Origin: Haloplanus salinarum | Lineage (GTDB): Archaea > Halobacteriota > Halobacteria > Halobacteriales > Haloferacaceae | Direction of reading: 5' to 3' | Assembly: GCF_024498175.1 (NCBI RefSeq) | Contig: NZ_CP101823.1 | Span: 496,001 to 560,000, forward strand | Length of the DNA stretch: 64,000 bases | Shown here: positions 60,760 through 64,000 of the stretch, one piece after another | Numbering within the stretch: position 1 is the first letter of the stretch | Layout: the number at the start of each line of letters is the position of its first letter | Notes under the pieces: model-generated | Databases searched by the model: none | Seen by the model: only the letters and a program-made list of their open reading frames with translations | What the model was told of the DNA's origin: nothing | Made by a program: the position numbers and the translations under genes

Positions 60760-61389
60760 GTGGCGTTCGACTCCCCCTTCGGCTCCCCCGCGGACACGCG
60801 TACTTCGATCATGCGCGCCACCTACGACGCGTTGATCGAACACGGGTACGAGAACCTGACCATCCAGCGGATCGGGGACGAGTTCCCGAAGAGCAAGTCG
60901 CTCATCTACCGGCATTACGACGGCAAGGACGACGTCCTGGTCGCGTTGCTGGAGTTCCTGCTCGATCACCTCAAATCACAGATGCCACAGCCGACGACGG
61001 CGGACGCACACGACTGTCTCCGGAACGTGCTCGATTTCGTGCTCGCACCCGACCTCGACGCGGAGCGAGCCGAGCTCACGAACGTGATGGTGGAACTCCG
61101 GGGACAGTCGCCGCACAACCGGGTGTTCCGGGAGTACTTCTCGGCCAACGACCGCACCTTCCGACGCGGCCTCGCGGACATCGTGGAACGCGGTATCGAG
61201 GAGGGGGTCTATCGCTCGGTCGATCCGGAACCCGTCGCCGAGTTCGTCCTGACGACGATGAGCGGTGCGACGGTCCGCCGGGCGACGACGGAGGACGTCG
61301 CCGACGTCGCGGCCGTACGTCGGGAACTGGATGCGTATCTCGAAGCGCGGCTACTGCGGGCGGAGGAGAGCGGACTCAGTCGACGATGA
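60760..61389 (+). CDS. TetR/AcrR family transcription regulator
   Basis: 209 residues from GTG 60760. N-terminal TetR helix-turn-helix: TSIMRATYDALIEHGYENLTIQRIGDEFPKSKSLIYRHYDGKDDVL. The C-terminal ligand and dimer domain is helical. An in-frame GTG at 60739 exists, but it lies too near the TATA box (60726-60737) and inside the operator; 60760 is placed for a leaderless start. It likely represses itself and the RND/COG1361 operon until a ligand binds. It overlaps the HalOD1 gene by 14 bp at its 3' end. Confidence 0.88.
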   Translation: MAFDSPFGSPADTRTSIMRATYDALIEHGYENLTIQRIGDEFPKSKSLIYRHYDGKDDVLVALLEFLLDHLKSQMPQPTTADAHDCLRNVLDFVLAPDLDAERAELTNVMVELRGQSPHNRVFREYFSANDRTFRRGLADIVERGIEEGVYRSVDPEPVAEFVLTTMSGATVRRATTEDVADVAAVRRELDAYLEARLLRAEESGLSRR

Positions 61390-61669
61390 CTCGCCCGGTG
61401 CCGTCGACGTGGACCGTGTGATCGTCGTACTCGAATGTGAGACTCCGGTTGGCTCGCTCCGCCGGTGTCCCGGCGAAAAAGGCCTCTAGGGCGTCGGGGT
61501 CGACGTACTCCGCGAGAGGGTCGAGTTCGGTTGCCGAGCAATCCTCGACGTCGCTAAGAGCGGCCTGCACGGTGTGGCTCACCGGTTCGCGTCGATCCCA
61601 GTCGACCTCCGACCGGTGAAGGGCCGAATCCGACCGCATCCGTGCACTTTCGTCGCTCGTCGCTGACAT
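61376..61669 (-). CDS. HalOD1 output-domain protein
   Basis: 97 residues. The HalOD1 domain occupies the centre and end: VSHTVQAALSDVEDCSATELDPLAEYVDPDALEAFF and LTFEYDDHTVHVDGTGRVIV. HalOD1 is a small haloarchaeal signalling output domain, here stand-alone. The ATG is 29 bp after the first base of its TATA hexamer. Its promoter carries a full motility element (L), tying it to the island 5 kb away. Role unknown. Confidence 0.85.
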   Translation of the reverse strand: MSATSDESARMRSDSALHRSEVDWDRREPVSHTVQAALSDVEDCSATELDPLAEYVDPDALEAFFAGTPAERANRSLTFEYDDHTVHVDGTGRVIVD

Positions 61670-61711
61670 ACCTTTATCTTCGGGTAGTAGTATTTAACGC
61701 TACTGGCGAGA

Positions 61712-61727
61712 TTATCAACCGTGATAC
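61712..61727 (-). promoter_or_regulatory. Motility element L (HalOD1 gene)
   Basis: Toward the gene: GTATCACGGTTGATAA, a 13-bp spacer (TCTCGCCAGTAGC), then GTTAAA (61693-61698). One of the best matches to the consensus and outside the che/arl cluster. Confidence 0.75.
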
Positions 61728-61842
61728 TCGAACCTCCGTCGTGGGGCAACAACACTCATCCGGCGGGGCACCGAACGTCGGGTCGACTCGCCATGATACC
61801 CGAGGCGTTCGCCGCGTCGACCGTCCCGACACGCTCGCACAC

Positions 61843-62748
61843 ATGGAAATCCTGATCCTCGGGGCCGGTAGCCTCGGGAGTCTCATCGGCGGGCTGTTGG
61901 CCCGCGCCCACGACGTGACGCTCGTCGGCCGGGACCCGCACGTCGCGGCGGTCCGGGACGCAGGCCTCCGGATCACGGGCGTCGAGACGCTCACGACCCA
62001 TCCCGCGGCGACGACCGACGCGTCGGGCGCGAGCGCGGACCTCGCGCTCGTGACGGTCAAGGCCTACGACACGCCCGGCGCGGCCGACGCGCTGGCGACC
62101 TGTGACGTGGACGCGGTCTGCTCGCTCCAGAACGGGATGGGCAACGAGGAGCGCCTCGCCGCGGGCCTCGACGTCCCGGTGCTCGCGGGGACGACCACCT
62201 ACGGGGCACGGCTCGCCGATCCCGGTCACGTGGAGTGGCTCGGCCGTGGGCGGGTGACGGTCGGCCCCTGGCGGCCGGTCGACGCCGTCGCTCGCAGCGA
62301 GCGCGTGGCTGCGGCCTTCCGCGCGGCCGACATCGACGCCGCGGCGACGACCGACGTGCGTCGCCGACTCTGGGAGAAACTGGCGGTCAACGCGGCGATC
62401 AACCCCGTCACGGCGCTGGCCCGCGTCGAGAACGGGGCGTTGACCCCGCCGGGGGCGCTGGCCGAGGTGGCGACGGCCGCCGGGACGGAGACGGCCCGGG
62501 TCGCGCGCGCCGACGGGGTCGACCTGTCGACGGCGACGGTACACGAGGCCGTCGAGGACGTCGTCCGCGGGACGGCGCGGAACCGCTCGTCGATGCACCA
62601 GGACGTGGCCGGGGGTCGCCGGACGGAGGTCGAAGCGATCAACGGCTACGTGGTCGACCGGGCCGCGGCGGCCGGGGAGTCCGTGCCGGTCAACCGGACG
62701 CTCGCGGCGCTGATCCGGGGCTGGGAGGCCGGCGCGGGGCTCCGCTAA
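61843..62748 (+). CDS. panE: 2-dehydropantoate 2-reductase (ketopantoate reductase)
   Basis: 301 residues from ATG 61843. Rossmann NADPH site GAGSLGSLIGGLLA at the N-terminus, VTVKAYDTPGAADAL, QNGMGNEERLA and the C-terminal helical domain with WEKLAVNAAINPVTAL (catalytic Lys) and NRSSMHQDVAGGRRTEVEAINGYVV. It reduces ketopantoate to pantoate for coenzyme A synthesis. It is followed 39 bp later by panB, the preceding enzyme of the pathway, which strengthens the assignment. Confidence 0.92.
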   Translation: MEILILGAGSLGSLIGGLLARAHDVTLVGRDPHVAAVRDAGLRITGVETLTTHPAATTDASGASADLALVTVKAYDTPGAADALATCDVDAVCSLQNGMGNEERLAAGLDVPVLAGTTTYGARLADPGHVEWLGRGRVTVGPWRPVDAVARSERVAAAFRAADIDAAATTDVRRRLWEKLAVNAAINPVTALARVENGALTPPGALAEVATAAGTETARVARADGVDLSTATVHEAVEDVVRGTARNRSSMHQDVAGGRRTEVEAINGYVVDRAAAAGESVPVNRTLAALIRGWEAGAGLR

Positions 62749-62787
62749 GGGGTATCGTTAATTCCCCGGCGGCCGAGTCGGACGACG

Positions 62788-63561
62788 ATGCCAACGGTAC
62801 AGGAGATCAGGCAGGCGTCGGCGGACGAGGAACCGCTGACGATGCTGACGGCCTACGACGCGCCGACGGCCGAACTCGTCGACGCGGCCGGGATCGACAT
62901 GATCCTGGTCGGCGACAGCATGGGCAACGCCGTGCTCGGGTACGACTCGACGCTCCCCGTGACGATGGACGACGTGGCGGGCCACACCGGCGCCGTGGTA
63001 CGGGCCACCGAGGACGCGCTCGTCGTCGCGGACATGCCGTTTCTGAGCTACGGCGCGACCGACGACGCGGGGATCGAGAACGCCGGACGACTCGTCAAGG
63101 AGGCGGGTGCGAACGCCGTCAAGATCGAGTCGGGCCCGCACACCGTCGAGTTGACCGAACGCCTCGTCCAACTGGGGATCCCGGTGATGGCCCACCTCGG
63201 GTTGACGCCCCAACGTCTCAACCAGGTCGGCGGCTACACCAGACAGGGGACCACCGAGGCCGACGCCCGGGAGATCAAGGACCTCGCGCGGCGCCACGAG
63301 GAGGCGGGCGCCTTCTCGCTGGTGCTCGAACACGTCCCCTCGGAGCTGGCTGCCGAGGTGACCGCCGACCTCGACGTCCCGGTGATCGGCATCGGGGCCG
63401 GGCCGGAGACGGACGGCCAGGTGCTCGTGTTGACCGACGTCATCGGCCTCTCGGCGTCGCCCCCGCCGTTCGCCGAATCCTTCGGCGACGTGCGTGGCGA
63501 GATAGCGGACGCGGTGGCGTCGTACCGCGAGGCCGTCGAGGACGGCGACTTTCCGGACTAG
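62788..63561 (+). CDS. panB: 3-methyl-2-oxobutanoate hydroxymethyltransferase
   Basis: 257 residues, normal for PanB, a TIM barrel. Motifs are LTAYDAPTAELVDAAGIDMILVGDSMGNAVLGY (metal-binding Asp), ADMPFLSYG, VKIESG, MAHLGLTPQRLNQVGGY, LVLEHVPSELA (catalytic Glu) and IGIGAGPETDGQVLV. It adds a hydroxymethyl group from methylene-tetrahydropterin to 2-oxoisovalerate. Operon with panE. Its TAG overlaps the stop of the convergent regulator at CTAG. Confidence 0.95.
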   Translation: MPTVQEIRQASADEEPLTMLTAYDAPTAELVDAAGIDMILVGDSMGNAVLGYDSTLPVTMDDVAGHTGAVVRATEDALVVADMPFLSYGATDDAGIENAGRLVKEAGANAVKIESGPHTVELTERLVQLGIPVMAHLGLTPQRLNQVGGYTRQGTTEADAREIKDLARRHEEAGAFSLVLEHVPSELAAEVTADLDVPVIGIGAGPETDGQVLVLTDVIGLSASPPPFAESFGDVRGEIADAVASYREAVEDGDFPD

Positions 63562-64000
63562 TCGCCCCGGATCGCCGAGGCCAGGAGCGGGCGCATCATG
63601 CCGACCACGGGCGCTTCGGCGCTGTCGGTCCAGATAGCCCGGTGTTTGCGGACGCCGGGCAGGTCCGTCGTGGCGTCGGCGCTGACGAGGAGCGCGTTGC
63701 CGTCGACCATACAGACGCTCGTGACGGCGCCGGCGTCGATCGGGACGGCGTCCCACCACGTCCAGGTCTCGACCACCTCGGCGCCGTCGACGGCGTCGGT
63801 CAGTCGCTCCCGGATCGCCCCGTCGGGTGACCCGATCACCACCTCGACGTCCCGGTCGACGGCGTCGTCGAGCGCGTCGATCAGGTCGTCCCCGAGGAGG
63901 GCGTCGACGGCGACAGCCAGCAACACCTCGTCGTCGGCGTCGCCGACGAGCGTCGCGAGCCGCTCCGAGACGGCCGTCTCGCCTTCCATCGTCCAGACTT
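63558..64000 (-). CDS. TrmB-like transcription regulator, C-terminal part (cut by window end)
   Basis: 147 codons are visible. The frame stays open from the ATG at 63989 to the window edge, so that ATG is probably internal and the N-terminal winged helix lies outside. The visible part reads VWTMEGETAVSERLATLVGDADDEVLLAV, then DRDVEVVIGSPDGAIRERL and a closing GVRKHRAIWTDS strand: the PLD-like sensor domain of TrmB-family regulators. It is convergent with panB (4-base overlap). Family assignment is by pattern only. Confidence 0.7.
   Translation of the reverse strand, partial: VWTMEGETAVSERLATLVGDADDEVLLAVAVDALLGDDLIDALDDAVDRDVEVVIGSPDGAIRERLTDAVDGAEVVETWTWWDAVPIDAGAVTSVCMVDGNALLVSADATTDLPGVRKHRAIWTDSAEAPVVGMMRPLLASAIRGD

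Noticed and set aside
1-64000. tRNA, rRNA or CRISPR array
   Set aside because: No cloverleaf with a T-loop GTTCGAATC-type pattern in the right context and no regularly spaced short repeats with unique spacers were found. The only spaced repeats are in-frame coding repeats (pilB, cheA, arlCE).

Overview
The window is from a haloarchaeon (Halobacteria). The evidence is very GC-rich DNA, strongly acidic proteins, many leaderless starts with a TATA-like box about 27-35 bp upstream of the first codon, halocyanins with Tat signals, HalX and HalOD1 signalling domains, a group II chaperonin, and a complete archaellum (arl/fla) and chemotaxis (che) locus. I cannot fix the genus from sequence alone.

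Layout. 1-1457: end of an unknown gene and a GlcD-type FAD oxidase. 1575-11617: a type IV pilus-like locus, with a seven-gene minus-strand operon (PilB-like ATPase, PilC-like membrane protein, five pilin-like exported proteins, nearly all with 4-bp start/stop overlaps) facing a large pilin-like protein. 11758-20261: halocyanin, divergent thermosome subunit, two formamidase paralogues around an AmiS/UreI-type channel, two CrcB fluoride channels, an RHH-like protein, TatA and a peroxiredoxin. 20387-32100: HD hydrolase, MscS, YhbY, RNase P component 4, two glycosyltransferases, a Gly/Pro/Met-rich protein, two UspA proteins, an ABC exporter, a receiver/GAF/PAS histidine kinase and a membrane-anchored halocyanin. 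32091-56207: the motility island: HalX response regulator, cheW1, cheB-cheA-cheR-HEAT-cheF1, cheF2-arlJ-I-H-G-F-CE, cheD-cheC-cheY, three archaellins, a small membrane protein, a winged-helix regulator, two KaiC-like ATPases and a second cheW. 56450-60760: an RND permease with a COG1361 partner and a divergent TetR regulator. 61376-64000: a HalOD1 gene, panE-panB and a TrmB-like regulator cut by the window edge.

Main new observations. (1) A 16-bp inverted-repeat element, consensus close to NTATCANNNNTGATAA, lies in twelve promoter orientations at eleven places across the motility island, plus one at the HalOD1 gene 5 kb away. In all twelve it ends exactly 13 bp upstream of the TATA-box hexamer. 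The same element covers the start region of the winged-helix gene at 53098, downstream of its TATA box. The simplest model is one regulator that activates the whole island and represses itself. (2) Five promoters of this set (HalX regulator, cheW1, cheB, cheW2, arlCE) are followed by a short, probably leaderless ORF. All five are in the same frame relative to the main gene, and four end in an ATGA overlap with its start codon. (3) A family of 84-86 bp palindromic elements occurs five times. In every copy one terminus supplies the TGA stop codon of the neighbouring gene, and one copy has a wholly different but still perfectly paired stem. These are read directly from the sequence; the functions are inference.
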